Shown here: piece after piece, positions 1 through 8,370 of the stretch
How positions within the stretch are numbered: position 1 is the stretch's first letter
How the letters are laid out: each line of letters begins with the position of its first letter
DNA from: Actinotalea solisilvae
GTDB lineage: Bacteria; Actinomycetota; Actinomycetes; Actinomycetales; Cellulomonadaceae
Length of the DNA stretch: 52,753 nt
Direction of reading: 5' to 3'
NCBI RefSeq assembly: GCF_016464425.1
Contig: NZ_JADDKQ010000030.1
Location: 1-52,753 of the forward strand
Translations under genes and position numbers: made by a program
Notes under the pieces: model-generated
The model's input: only the letters and a program-made list of their open reading frames with translations
Databases searched by the model: none
Told to the model about the DNA's origin: nothing

Positions 1-55
1 CGGGCGGTCCGGGCGGCGGGGGCGGCGGCGGGCCGGGCGGGACCGTGGTGGTCAC
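1..55 (-). CDS. N-terminus of a proline-rich protein (partial, runs off the left edge)
   Basis: A GTG at 55-53 overlaps the TGA of the preceding AAA ATPase gene (stop at 54-52), giving a GTGA overlap, and opens a frame that reads V-T-T-T-V followed by an almost uninterrupted Pro/Gly run to the edge. Only about 18 codons are visible. The overlap suggests it is the next gene of the TelA/XpaC-like/AAA operon and is translationally coupled. Proline-rich N-termini like this often precede a membrane or folded domain, but nothing here shows which. Function unknown; that it is a gene is inferred from the overlap and codon use. Confidence 0.5.
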   Translation of the reverse strand, partial: MTTTVPPGPPPPPPPGPP

Positions 56-1641
56 GCGGCTCCTCCTTCTCGAGCGGGCTCGTCCGTGGGGGTCGTGACC
101 GGGCCGGGTGCCGGCACGCCGTGCTCGTGGGCGGGCGGCCCGTCACGGGGCTCGGGCTCCGGCTCGTCGGGCCGGTGCTCGAGGTCGCGCGGCAGGAGCA
201 GCCGCAGGTCGTCGGCGGTGGGCGACTCGACGTCGCGCAGCCGCCACGCGTGGCGGCCGATGGCGTCCTCGAGCACGTTCCGCGCGAAGCGGCCGTTGCC
301 GAAGCCCTCGCCGCGGGGCGTCGCCGCGAGGAGCTCGCGGAAGCGGCTGAGGCACTCGGGCGTCGGCGTGAAGTCCGCGGCCTCGGCGAGCCGGACGAAG
401 ATCGTGGTGATCTCCTCGTCCGTGTAGTCGGCGAACGCGACGGTCGTCCGGAAGCGGCTCTCGAGGCCGGGGTTGGTGTCGATGAACCGCGCCATCGGCC
501 CGGGGTACCCCGCGACGATGACGACGAGGTCCTCGCGGTGGTCCTCCATCTCCTTGACCAGCGTGTCGACCGCCTCGCGGCCGTACTGGTCGCCCGCGAG
601 CGCGTAGGCCTCGTCGACGAACAGGACGCCGTCGATCGCCTCGGCGACGACCTTCGACGTCTTCACGGCCGTCTCGCCCAGGTACTGGCCGACGAGCTCC
701 GACCGGTCCACCTCGACGAGGTGCCCCTTGGCGAGCAGCCCGAGCGCGGCGTAGATCCCGCACACGAGGCGCGCGACCGTCGTCTTGCCGGTGCCGGGGT
801 TGCCCGTGAAGACGAGGTGCCGCGAGATCGTCGGCGTGCGGAGCCCGTGCGCGGCGCGCAGCTTCTCCATGCGCAGGACGGCGGCCTGCTGGTGCACCTC
901 GCGCTTGACGTCGGCGAGGCCGACGAGCGCGTCGAGCTCGGCGAGCAGCTCGGCGACCGTCCGCCTCGGCTCGGGGGCGGGCTCGTCGGCGGGCGCCGGG
1001 GCTTCGCCCTGCGTCCGCACCGCGGGGTAGGCGGCGGACCCTGCCGCCGGGGCCTCGCCCGCGGGGAGCCCGGGCGCGGTGGCCGCCGTGAGCGCGTCGA
1101 GCGCGGCGAGGACGTCGGCCGCGCCGAGGTCGCGTCCCCGCGCACCGGTCGGCGGCGCGCCGACCGCGGTCGGCCCCGTCCGCGGCACGCCCGCGAGCGG
1201 CCCGGGCAGGGCGGACAGGCTGCGGCCGGGCACCGCCTCGAGCTGCGCGGCGCACGCCCGCGTCGCGTTGTCGGTGACGCGGTCCGTCGCGTCCCCGAGC
1301 AGGCACGCGGCGGTCGCGACGTCGAGCAGCGCGTCGGCGTACGCGTCGGCGTGCGCCGACCCGGACGCGACGAGGTGGGCGAGCAGGTCGGTCGGGCCCA
1401 CGCGCCAGCGGCGCCCGCGCGCGGCCGCGTCGAAGAAGGCCCGGCTTGCGCCCGCGGTGTCCGTGGAGCCGACGGCGGCCGCCCAGTCTGCCGCGGCCCC
1501 GGGTGCCGAGTCGGCGAGGGTGGCGGCGAAGGCCGCGCCCTCGGCCCGCACGCGCTCCGCCTCGAGCCCCGCCGGGCGCGCGGCGGCGACCAGCGCGTCC
1601 AGCGCCGCGGCGAGCCCGGGCACGTCGGTGCGGGGGCTCAT
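52..1641 (-). CDS. CbbX/SpoVK-like AAA+ ATPase
   Basis: This 529-aa protein has an N-terminal helical, Ala-rich region of about 230 residues and a C-terminal AAA+ domain of the CbbX/SpoVK (CfxQ) family. Walker A is GNPGTGKTT (residues 280-288), Walker B is GVLFVDEA (338-345) and an ESRFRTTV segment near 394 carries the likely arginine finger. Members remodel protein complexes; the actinobacterial versions have no established client. The ATG at 1641 is chosen because it overlaps the TGA of the upstream XpaC-like gene (ATGA at 1641-1638), implying coupling. The frame stays open further upstream, but that part lies antisense-like within its neighbour. Operon context with TelA suggests a role in membrane or envelope stress; this is inference. 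The C-terminal ~40 residues are Pro/Glu-rich and probably disordered. Confidence 0.88.
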   Translation of the reverse strand: MSPRTDVPGLAAALDALVAAARPAGLEAERVRAEGAAFAATLADSAPGAAADWAAAVGSTDTAGASRAFFDAAARGRRWRVGPTDLLAHLVASGSAHADAYADALLDVATAACLLGDATDRVTDNATRACAAQLEAVPGRSLSALPGPLAGVPRTGPTAVGAPPTGARGRDLGAADVLAALDALTAATAPGLPAGEAPAAGSAAYPAVRTQGEAPAPADEPAPEPRRTVAELLAELDALVGLADVKREVHQQAAVLRMEKLRAAHGLRTPTISRHLVFTGNPGTGKTTVARLVCGIYAALGLLAKGHLVEVDRSELVGQYLGETAVKTSKVVAEAIDGVLFVDEAYALAGDQYGREAVDTLVKEMEDHREDLVVIVAGYPGPMARFIDTNPGLESRFRTTVAFADYTDEEITTIFVRLAEAADFTPTPECLSRFRELLAATPRGEGFGNGRFARNVLEDAIGRHAWRLRDVESPTADDLRLLLPRDLEHRPDEPEPEPRDGPPAHEHGVPAPGPVTTPTDEPAREGGAA

Positions 1642-2198
1642 GCGGCCGGCCCCGGCGGCTGGAGCCGGCCGTCGACGTCGAGCGCCCCGCCCGACGACGC
1701 GTGGCCGAACTTCTCGGTGAGGAAGCGGCCGTGCGCGATGAGCGCGGCGGCGTCCGAGCGGTTCACGGCGTCGAGCACCTGGTCCATCGTGCGGCCCAGC
1801 AGGTCGAGCTGGTCGATGAGGACCATGAGCGACGTGCGGCCCTGGTCGACCGGGCGGGAGTTGGCCCACTCGCGCGGCAGCCGCAGGTACCCGCCGACGG
1901 CCTCGGGCAGGTAGTCCGTCGCCGTCGCCATGACGAGGTAGGCCTGCTCGCTGCCGGCGCCCAGGCGGTCGAGGCGCGGCACGGCGTCGCGCACGACCCG
2001 CACGACGCGGGCGACGCGCGACGCGACGGGCGCGGGCACCGCCCCCTGCGCGACGAGGGCCTCGACGCGATCGAGCGACGCCAGGAGGTCGGCCGCCGTC
2101 GGCACGGGCGGCACCGCGGGCACGCCCGGCCCCGCCGCCCGGTCGTGCTCGGGGCGGCGTCCGCTCAGGCGCGCGAGCAGGTCACCGAAGGCGCCCAC
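1638..2198 (-). CDS. XpaC-like protein, TelA partner
   Basis: This 186-aa protein is mostly helical. A central block containing DYLPEAVGGYLRLP resembles the XpaC family (annotated as 5-bromo-4-chloroindolyl phosphate hydrolysis), whose genes commonly sit beside telA. The true biochemical role of XpaC proteins is not established. It lies 54 nt downstream of the telA-like gene and overlaps the AAA gene by 4 nt, so all three are probably one transcript. The last 20 residues contain GALDVDG, nearly the same as GALDIDG in the TelA tail, although the bodies of the two proteins look unrelated. Family assignment is by pattern only and is moderate; that it is a gene is secure. Confidence 0.75.
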   Translation of the reverse strand: MGAFGDLLARLSGRRPEHDRAAGPGVPAVPPVPTAADLLASLDRVEALVAQGAVPAPVASRVARVVRVVRDAVPRLDRLGAGSEQAYLVMATATDYLPEAVGGYLRLPREWANSRPVDQGRTSLMVLIDQLDLLGRTMDQVLDAVNRSDAAALIAHGRFLTEKFGHASSGGALDVDGRLQPPGPAA

Positions 2199-2252
2199 CG
2201 GCGCTCACCCCTGCCCCGGCCCACGCGGACGGCGTCCCGGCGGCCGCGACGC

Positions 2253-3515
2253 TCACCGGCCGCCCCCGGTGACCCCGTCGATGTCGAGCGCACCCGCCGC
2301 CGCGCGCTCGTCGTGCTGGCGGACGCGGTCGAGGTACGACTGCGACTTCGTCACCTCGGTCTGGAGCGTGCCGATCGTCGTGGCCATCGAGTCGAGCGCC
2401 TCGGCCTTGAAGGTGTCGATCGCGTCCATGGTCGCGTAGATGTTCGCGAACGCGGCCTGGAGCTGGGGCAGGCCGATGGTCGCCGACGCCGCCTGCTCCT
2501 GGATGGCCGCCGAGTTGTCCTTGAGCATCTGCGACGTGCGCTCGATGAGGTTGGACGTCGTCGTGTTGAGCGCCGTGATCTGGTCGAGCACGAGCTTCTG
2601 GTTGGTCAGCGCCTGGGACACGATGACGGCGGTGCGCAGCGCGGAGAGCGTCGTCGTCGACGCGCGGTCCACGCCCTTGATGAGCTCGACGTTGTTGCGG
2701 ATGAGGATGTCGATCGCGAGGTAGTTCTGGATGGACACCGCGAGCTGCGTGAGCAGGTCCTGGTGCTTCTGCCGCACGTAGAACAGGACGTCGTCGCGCA
2801 GGGCGCGCGCCTTGTCCGGGTCCGTCGCCTCGAGGTCGGCGATCGTCGCCGCGAGGCGCGCGTCGAGCCGCTCGGCGACGTAGACGTACTGGTTGAGGCG
2901 GCCCATGGCCTCCCACAGCGCCGTCTTCTCCATGTTCAGCGAGACGTTGTCCTTGCGGAGCTCGTCCTGGCCGTCGCGCAACGAGTGCATGATCGCGTTG
3001 AGGTGCGACTGCGCGGACTGGTACTTGCGGAAGTAGTCCGTGAGCTTCTCGCCGAAGGGAAAGATGCCCAGGATCTTCTTCGCGGGCGACGCCTCCGACG
3101 GGTCGAGGTCCTCGACCGTGCGGCGCAGCTCGAGCAGGGTGCTGCCCACCTTCGAGCCCGACGCGAGCCCGCCCTCGGTGATCGCGCGGACGGGCGTCTG
3201 GAGCAGGCGGTTCGACGACTCGGCGGCGGCGCGGATGTCGCGGTCGCCCATCGTGCGCACGTCGGCCGCCTGCGCCGCGAAGGCGGGGGAGCTGGTCGGG
3301 GCCGCGACGAGCGAGGTGAGGTAGGAGTCGACCTTGGCGTCGAGGCCCGGCACGGCGGCGGGGTCCACGGCGGGCGCCATCGCGGGCGCGGACGTCGCGG
3401 CGACGGGCGCGACCGGCGCCGGCGCGGTGAGGACGAGCGGCTGCTCGACGGGCGTCGGCGGGGCCAGCGGCGCGACGGCGTGGGCCCCCGCGGTCGACGG
3501 GTCCTGGGAGGTCAT
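2253..3515 (-). CDS. TelA-family toxic anion resistance protein
   Basis: This 420-aa protein matches the TelA/YceH family linked to tellurite and other toxic-anion or cell-wall stress resistance. Visible family features include the long helical coiled body, SKVGSTLLELRRTVEDLDP, a basic-aromatic stretch around KKILGIFPFGEKLTDYFRKY and a QNYLAIDILIRNN block. The mechanism is unknown; no transmembrane segment is seen, so it is likely cytoplasmic and membrane-associated. The ATG at 3515 is preceded by a GGAAGGGA ribosome binding site about 9 nt upstream; the open frame further upstream is intergenic. It heads an operon with the XpaC-like and AAA genes. The Ala/Pro-rich first ~60 residues are probably disordered. 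The C-terminus carries GALDIDG, echoing the neighbour's tail. Confidence 0.9.
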   Translation of the reverse strand: MTSQDPSTAGAHAVAPLAPPTPVEQPLVLTAPAPVAPVAATSAPAMAPAVDPAAVPGLDAKVDSYLTSLVAAPTSSPAFAAQAADVRTMGDRDIRAAAESSNRLLQTPVRAITEGGLASGSKVGSTLLELRRTVEDLDPSEASPAKKILGIFPFGEKLTDYFRKYQSAQSHLNAIMHSLRDGQDELRKDNVSLNMEKTALWEAMGRLNQYVYVAERLDARLAATIADLEATDPDKARALRDDVLFYVRQKHQDLLTQLAVSIQNYLAIDILIRNNVELIKGVDRASTTTLSALRTAVIVSQALTNQKLVLDQITALNTTTSNLIERTSQMLKDNSAAIQEQAASATIGLPQLQAAFANIYATMDAIDTFKAEALDSMATTIGTLQTEVTKSQSYLDRVRQHDERAAAGALDIDGVTGGGR

Positions 3516-3586
3516 CGCGTCGTCCCTTCCTCGGTCGCGGAGGTGCCGGCCGCCGTGGCCGGCCTGCGCGCGGTCGCAGTCCGGCC

Positions 3587-3638
3587 AACCTATCCGCTGG
3601 CGCGCCCCGGCAGGAGGGAGTTCCCCCACTGGGAGAAC
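3587..3638 (-). promoter_or_regulatory. Possible telA operon promoter with upstream dyad
   Basis: On the minus strand TAGGTT (3592-3587) is a reasonable -10 box about 72 nt before the TelA start. Upstream of it at 3638-3620 lies an imperfect dyad, GTTC-CCCC-CAC-TGGG-AGAAC on the plus strand, symmetric in 7 of 8 pairs. No good -35 is visible, so an activator-dependent promoter is possible. Weak evidence. Confidence 0.3.
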
Positions 3639-3720
3639 GGCCGGCGCGGCCACGGGTTCCCGACGCGCGGCGGCGTCGTCCGAACGGGTGGTCGCGCCGG
3701 CCGGAGGGCCGGGCGGCGGG

Positions 3721-4380
3721 TCAGTCGCGCGTGAGGACCTGGGTGAGGCCGCCGGTCTCGACGCCCTCGACCTGCGGCGTCATCTCGAGGCGCTCGTCGG
3801 TGCACGTGTAGGTCGACGTGCCGCCCAGCGGGACGCCCGACGCCTCGGCGCTCTCCAGCCCGGGGACCTCGGTCTCCTGGCCGTCCACGACCGACGTGTT
3901 GGTGATGGTCACGCCGCTGAGGTCGACGTCGGAGACGGTGATCTCGGTGTCGGTCGCGGTGTACGCGGCGGTGAGGGTCCCGTCCATCGACGTCCGCGTC
4001 GTCATCGGGGAGCCGTTGATCTCGATCGTCACCGAGGACACCTGGTCGACGTACTCGGTCGTCATGGTCGTGCCGTCGAAGGTCACCGTCGACGTGCCGG
4101 TGACCTCGATCGTCGGGTTCATCTCCTCGAAGCCCGGCATCGAGCTCATGGACTCGGCGACCGCCGCGAGGTCGCTGTCCCACGTGCCCTCGAGGCAGTC
4201 CGGGCCGCCCGACGCCTCCGCGTCCTCCTCGGGCTCAGCGCTCTCCTCGGCCGTGGGCTCGGCGGACGACGTCGCGCCGTCGGTGGGCTCGGCGCCCGCG
4301 TCCCCGCCGCCGGTGCAGCCCGTGAGCGCGAGGAGGGCCCCGAGAGCGAGGGGGGTGGCGGCGGTGAGGGAGAGGCGCAT
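3721..4380 (-). CDS. Secreted lipoprotein, function unknown
   Basis: This 219-aa protein starts at ATG 4380 with GGAG 6 nt upstream. It has a short basic N-terminus, a hydrophobic stretch and a lipobox LTGC (Cys about residue 22), so it should be a membrane-anchored lipoprotein. A Ser/Glu/Pro-rich acidic linker of about 35 residues follows, then a beta-rich domain with two cysteines (in GGPDCLEGTW and STYTCTDE) that could form a disulfide. The pattern of a threshold-like beta domain with WDSDL resembles lipocalin-like small lipoproteins of actinobacteria, but no family is recognised with confidence. It lies 205 nt upstream of the TelA gene on the same strand and could be separate from that operon. 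Confidence 0.8.
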   Translation of the reverse strand: MRLSLTAATPLALGALLALTGCTGGGDAGAEPTDGATSSAEPTAEESAEPEEDAEASGGPDCLEGTWDSDLAAVAESMSSMPGFEEMNPTIEVTGTSTVTFDGTTMTTEYVDQVSSVTIEINGSPMTTRTSMDGTLTAAYTATDTEITVSDVDLSGVTITNTSVVDGQETEVPGLESAEASGVPLGGTSTYTCTDERLEMTPQVEGVETGGLTQVLTRD

Positions 4381-4452
4381 GGTGGCTCCAGGGTTCGGCG
4401 TCGCGGGCGCGCGGGCCGGGGCGGTCATGCCCCGGTGGCCGCACCGCCATGC

Positions 4453-4464
4453 TGCCACGTGGCA
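4453..4464. promoter_or_regulatory. 12-bp perfect palindrome in a divergent intergenic region
   Basis: TGCCACGTGGCA is a perfect palindrome with a CACGTG core. It lies between the divergent lipoprotein gene (start 4380) and exonuclease/phosphatase gene (start 4549), a typical position for an operator. No cognate regulator is adjacent. Function inferred only from position and symmetry. Confidence 0.35.
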
Positions 4465-4548
4465 CCCGGCGGCGCCGCGCGGGCCTGGTGCGGGTGGCCC
4501 GCCGCCCGAGTGCGAGCGCGGTCGCGCGGCGCCCGACACAATGGCCCC

Positions 4549-5202
4549 GTGCCCACCCTGCGCGTGCTCACGTACAACGTCCGCCAGCTCAAGGACGACC
4601 GGGCCGCGGTCGCGGCGGTCCTGCGGCGGTCCGACGCGGACGTCGTCGCGATCCAGGAGCCGCCGCGCGGCCCGTTCGGCCGCGGCCGGCTGACACGCCT
4701 CGCGCACGCCGCGGGCTACGAGGTCGCCGTCGGCGGCGGGGGCGCGCGCACGACGGCGCTCCTCGTGCGCCGGGGGACGGGGGTCACCCACACGCAGGAC
4801 GTGCGCCTCGCGTGGCGGCCGGGCCGCACGCGCCGCGGCCTCGCGATGGCCGACGTCGCGGGCGTCCGCGTCATCAGCGCGCACCTGAGCCTCGACGAGG
4901 CCGAGCGGCGTCGCCACCTCCTCCGGCTCGTGCTGCTCGTGCGCGCGGCCGAGGGCGGCTGCGTCGTCGCGGGCGACCTCAACGAGGAGCCGGGCGGCCC
5001 GACGTGGCGCCGGCTCGGCCTGCACCTGCACGACCTCACGGCCGCGAGCGGCCCCACCTTCCCCGCGCGCTCGCCCCGCCGCCGCCTCGACGCGGTGCTC
5101 GCGACGAGCGGCCTCACGGGGGCCGGCGTCGAGCGTCTCGACGAGGACCCGGCGCGCCAGGCGAGCGACCACCTGGGCGTGGCCGTGGACGTGCGCTGGT
5201 GA
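4549..5202 (+). CDS. Endonuclease/exonuclease/phosphatase-family protein
   Basis: This 217-aa protein belongs to the EEP (DNase I-like) fold. It shows the metal and catalytic motifs in order: LTYNVRQL near the N-terminus, IQEPP (metal-binding Glu), VISAHL, VVAGDLNEEPGG (the GDLN signature) and a final ASDHLGV (catalytic His). Substrate is not predictable: nucleic acid, phospholipid or phosphate ester are all possible. GTG 4549 is chosen because the frame then begins directly with PTLRVLTYNV, and CACAAT ending 6 nt before the GTG is a plausible -10 of a leaderless transcript. Its TGA overlaps the GTG start of the methyltransferase downstream, so the two are coupled. It is shorter than many EEP proteins but all core motifs are present. 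Confidence 0.85.
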   Translation: MPTLRVLTYNVRQLKDDRAAVAAVLRRSDADVVAIQEPPRGPFGRGRLTRLAHAAGYEVAVGGGGARTTALLVRRGTGVTHTQDVRLAWRPGRTRRGLAMADVAGVRVISAHLSLDEAERRRHLLRLVLLVRAAEGGCVVAGDLNEEPGGPTWRRLGLHLHDLTAASGPTFPARSPRRRLDAVLATSGLTGAGVERLDEDPARQASDHLGVAVDVRW

Positions 5203-6773
5203 CGTCGGCACCCCACGTCGACGACGCGCTCGTCCCGCGGCTCGCGGCCGACCTGCGCGGCGCGGGCTTCCGTCCCGCGCGCATCGAGGCGCTGCTCGGC
5301 CCGCTCGCGACGGGCGCGCTCGACCGCGAGCAGACGCTGCCCGCCCTCCGCGTGGCGCGCCGTGCGGGCGAGGACCCGCTCGCGGTGCTCGTGCGTCTCT
5401 TCCTGTGCGGGGACGAGGTCACCCGTGCCGAGGTCGACGCGGCCCTGCCCGGCGTGCGCGCGGACGGAGCGCTGCGCCTGGGGCTCGTGGACGCGGCCGG
5501 GTCGGGCCGCGGCGACGCCGTGCGCGCGGTGGTCGACCTCGCGCCCGTGACCTACGAGTCGCCCGACGGCGCCGCGGGCGAGTGGTTCGTCGCGTCCGAC
5601 CTCGGCGAGGCGACGACGGGCGCGGCGCTGCGTCCCGACCACGTGCTCGGCGTGGGCGGGGCCTCCACGACGCTCGCGCGCGCGACCATCCGGACCCCGC
5701 GCCGGCGCGCTCTCGACCTCGGCACCGGCTGCGGCATCCAGGCGCTGTACGCCGCGACGCACAGCGACGAGGTCGTCGCGACGGACGTCTCCGAGCGCGC
5801 GCTCGCGTTCGCGCGGTTCAACGCCGCGCTCGCCGGTGTGGACCTCGACCTGCGGCTCGGCTCGATGCTCGAGCCGGTGGCCGACGGCGGCTTCGACCTC
5901 GTCGTGTCCAACCCGCCCTTCGTCATCACACCGCGCACGCGGCCGTCGGCCGCGCAGCCGTCGGCCGGCCTGCCGCTGTACGAGTACCGCGACGGGGGCC
6001 GCGCGGGGGACGACCTCGTGCGCGACCTCGTGACCGACGTCGGCTCGGTGCTCGCACCCGGCGGCGTCGCCCAGCTGCTCGGCAACTGGGAGCACCGACG
6101 GGGCGAGCCGTGGCAGGACCGCGTCGGTGCCTGGCTCGACCGCGCCGGGCTCGACGCCTGGGTGGTCCAGCGGGAGGTGCTCGACCCGGCGGAGTACGCC
6201 GAGACGTGGCTGCGCGACGGCGGGGCGACCGCCGACCGCGACGCCGAGGGCTGGGCCGGGGCCTACGGCGCCTGGCTCGACGACTTCGCCGCGCGCGACG
6301 TGGAGGCCGTGGGCTTCGGGATGCTCGTGCTGCGCCGGCCGTCCGGGGACTCCGGCGTGACGCTGCGCCGGCTCGAGGAGCGCACCGCGCCGCTGCGCCG
6401 CCCCCTGGGCGAGCACCTCGCGTCGTCGCTCGCCGCACATGACTGGCTCGAGGCCCACGACGACGCCGCGGTCCTCGCCACGCGGCTCGCCGTCGCCCCG
6501 GACATCACCGAGGAGCGCCACCTGCGCCCCGGCGCGGACGACCCGATGCTGGTCCTCCTGCGCCAGGGCGGCGGGTTCGGCCGGACCGTGCGCGCCGGCA
6601 CGGGGCTCGCCGGCCTCGTGGGCGCGTGCGACGGCGAGCTCGCCGTCGGCCGGCTCGTGGGCGCGCTCGCGTCGCTGCTCGACGTGGGCGCCGCCGAGCT
6701 CGGCGCGGAGCTGCTGCCCCAGGTGCGCGACCTCGTCCGCGACGGCTTCCTCGTCCCGGTCGAGCCGGCCTGA
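5199..6773 (+). CDS. Class I SAM-dependent methyltransferase with N- and C-terminal extensions
   Basis: This 524-aa protein has an N-terminal helical domain (about 1-160, DUF7059-like), a Rossmann methyltransferase core and a C-terminal winged-helix-like region. SAM motif I is ALDLGTGCGIQAL (171-183). The VVSNPPFVITPR segment (NPPF at 238-241) is the motif of methylases that act on a planar amino group (N6-adenine, N2-guanine or glutamine), as in RsmC, RlmG and PrmC. The substrate is therefore probably rRNA, DNA or a protein glutamine; which one cannot be read here. Start GTG 5199 overlaps the upstream stop (GTGA). The two-gene coupling with an EEP nuclease is an actinobacterial arrangement of unknown meaning. 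A short hairpin lies downstream. Confidence 0.85.
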   Translation: MTSAPHVDDALVPRLAADLRGAGFRPARIEALLGPLATGALDREQTLPALRVARRAGEDPLAVLVRLFLCGDEVTRAEVDAALPGVRADGALRLGLVDAAGSGRGDAVRAVVDLAPVTYESPDGAAGEWFVASDLGEATTGAALRPDHVLGVGGASTTLARATIRTPRRRALDLGTGCGIQALYAATHSDEVVATDVSERALAFARFNAALAGVDLDLRLGSMLEPVADGGFDLVVSNPPFVITPRTRPSAAQPSAGLPLYEYRDGGRAGDDLVRDLVTDVGSVLAPGGVAQLLGNWEHRRGEPWQDRVGAWLDRAGLDAWVVQREVLDPAEYAETWLRDGGATADRDAEGWAGAYGAWLDDFAARDVEAVGFGMLVLRRPSGDSGVTLRRLEERTAPLRRPLGEHLASSLAAHDWLEAHDDAAVLATRLAVAPDITEERHLRPGADDPMLVLLRQGGGFGRTVRAGTGLAGLVGACDGELAVGRLVGALASLLDVGAAELGAELLPQVRDLVRDGFLVPVEPA

Positions 6774-6779
6774 GGCGCC

Positions 6780-6804
6780 CCTGCCCGAGCCCCGCGTGGG
6801 CAGG
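6780..6804. terminator. Hairpin between convergent genes
   Basis: CCTGCCC (6780-6786) pairs with GGGCAGG (6798-6804) around an 11-nt loop. There is no T-run. It lies between the convergent methyltransferase and FAD oxidase genes and could end transcription from both. Confidence 0.45.
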
Positions 6805-6839
6805 AGCGAGCTCGGCGGGGGGCGACGCCGGCCGGGCGG

Positions 6840-8204
6840 TCAGCCGCGCTGCACCGGGTGGTTGCTGCGGATCACGTCGTCCGGGTCGACGCGGCGCTTG
6901 ACGTCCTGGAGCCGCGCGACGGTCGCCGCCGGGTAGGTCTCGGTGAGCGGCCCGCCCTCGCGGTGGAAGGTGAGGACGGCGCCCGTCGTCGCCCAGGGCG
7001 CGACGGCCGTGCGCAGCTCCTCGACCGCGCCCTGCGCCGCGGCGAGGGCCGGTGCGCTCGGCGCCATGCCCATCGCCCAGAACGCGTACGGCGGGTCGAC
7101 CCGGAGGCCCGCGCCCTCCTCGCGGTCGCCGCGGGCGAGCGCCCCGCCGAGGTGGCGGATCTGGGCGTACCCGAGCGGCCGCCCCGCGCCCACGCGCTCG
7201 AGCGCCGTGTCCACGAAGGCGTCGTCGAGGTGGGTCAGCGACGTGGCGAGGTTGACGGCGGTGATGCCCTCGGGCGCCTCCTCGGGCTCCTCGCTGATGG
7301 TCCCGAGGTCGCTCGGCTGCAGGGGCCGGACGGTCTCGCGGAGCACCGGTCCGAGCGCCCGGAAGGGGGCGAGGTGCGCCTCGGCCGCGTCGGCGTCACC
7401 GAGGAAGACGGAGTCGACGAACACGAACGACTGCCCGCGCAGCTCCTCGGGCAGCTGGGGCGCCGGCGGGAAGGTCATCGCCGTCACCCAGACGGTCAGG
7501 GCGTCCGGCGCGTCCCGCGTCACCTCGACGAAGGTGCGGAAGGCCGCGGCGGTGAGCTCGCCCGGCAGGACGAGCCGGCCGCCGTAGAGCGCGGGGGCCT
7601 GCGGCAGCTCGACCTCGACCGCCGTGACGACCGCGAAGTCCCCGCCGCCGCCGCGCAGCGCCCACAGCAGCTCGGGGTCCGACGCGGCGTCGACGCGCCG
7701 CACCTCGCCCGTGGCGTCGACGACGTCGGCGGCGCGCACGATCGAGGCGCCCGTGCCGAACGCGCGGCTGAGCCACGAGAGGCCCCCGCCGAGCAGGTAG
7801 GGCACGGCCGTGACCGAGGGGTTGGAGCCCGACGGGGCGACGAGGCCCGTCCCGTCGAGGGCCGCGAGCACGCGGCCCCACGGCACGCCTGCGCCGATCC
7901 GCGCGGTGCGGGCGGCGACGTCCACCGCGAGCTCGTCGAGCTCGCCGGTGCGCAGCAGGATGCACCCGTCGACGGCGCGCGTGGCGCCGTGGCCGCGCGG
8001 CTGGACGGCGACCGGGACGCCCGCCTGCGCGGCGAAGCGCACGGTCGCGACGACGTCGTCGACGCCCGCCGCGCGGACCACCGCGACGGGCTGCTGGTCG
8101 GTGCCGTTCCACGGCGTGCGGGCGCGGTCCCAGCCGTCGTCGCCCGGAAGGACGAGGTCCCCGGTGAGCGCGGGGCGCAGTGCGTCGATCGCGATGGTGG
8201 TCAT
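6840..8204 (-). CDS. FAD-binding oxidoreductase (BBE/6-hydroxynicotine oxidase type)
   Basis: This 454-aa protein has the FAD_binding_4 fold (VAVQPRGHGAT; GGGLSWLSRAFG; RGGGGDFAVVTAVEVEL) and a C-terminal berberine-bridge-like ending, RVDPDDVIRSNHPV. His72 in PRGHG is the expected covalent FAD attachment site. The second site, a Cys in a GxGxCP motif of bicovalent enzymes, is replaced by GGGLSWLS, so one covalent link is predicted. It likely oxidises small molecules such as sugars, alcohols or amines with O2; the substrate is unknown. ATG 8204 (MTTIAID) is chosen over the ATG at 8234 because CACCCT on the minus strand (8217-8212) lies 7 nt before it, typical of a leaderless start. Transcribed divergently from the PAP2 gene. 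Confidence 0.88.
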   Translation of the reverse strand: MTTIAIDALRPALTGDLVLPGDDGWDRARTPWNGTDQQPVAVVRAAGVDDVVATVRFAAQAGVPVAVQPRGHGATRAVDGCILLRTGELDELAVDVAARTARIGAGVPWGRVLAALDGTGLVAPSGSNPSVTAVPYLLGGGLSWLSRAFGTGASIVRAADVVDATGEVRRVDAASDPELLWALRGGGGDFAVVTAVEVELPQAPALYGGRLVLPGELTAAAFRTFVEVTRDAPDALTVWVTAMTFPPAPQLPEELRGQSFVFVDSVFLGDADAAEAHLAPFRALGPVLRETVRPLQPSDLGTISEEPEEAPEGITAVNLATSLTHLDDAFVDTALERVGAGRPLGYAQIRHLGGALARGDREEGAGLRVDPPYAFWAMGMAPSAPALAAAQGAVEELRTAVAPWATTGAVLTFHREGGPLTETYPAATVARLQDVKRRVDPDDVIRSNHPVQRG

Positions 8205-8370
8205 GGCGAGCAGGGTGCACCCGACCACCGACATCTGTCACCGGGCTTCTCGTACCGGACCGGGACGAACCCGGCGGCGGTGGGTCTCCCGCCCCGGGTG
8301 CACGGTCCGTGTCGGAGCCTGCGGCCCTGGTGGGACGCCGTCGGGCCCGGCGCTCGCCTACCGTGGTGGG

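Noticed and set aside
121..1914. Long plus-strand open frame opposite the AAA and XpaC-like genes
   Set aside because: Long antisense frames are expected in very GC-rich coding DNA. Its product is a repetitive Arg/Asp/Val-rich string with no domain, while the minus strand shows clear Walker motifs.
8205..8234. Upstream ATG (8234) for the FAD oxidase
   Set aside because: It would place the start upstream of the CACCCT -10 box, adding ten residues not typical of the family.
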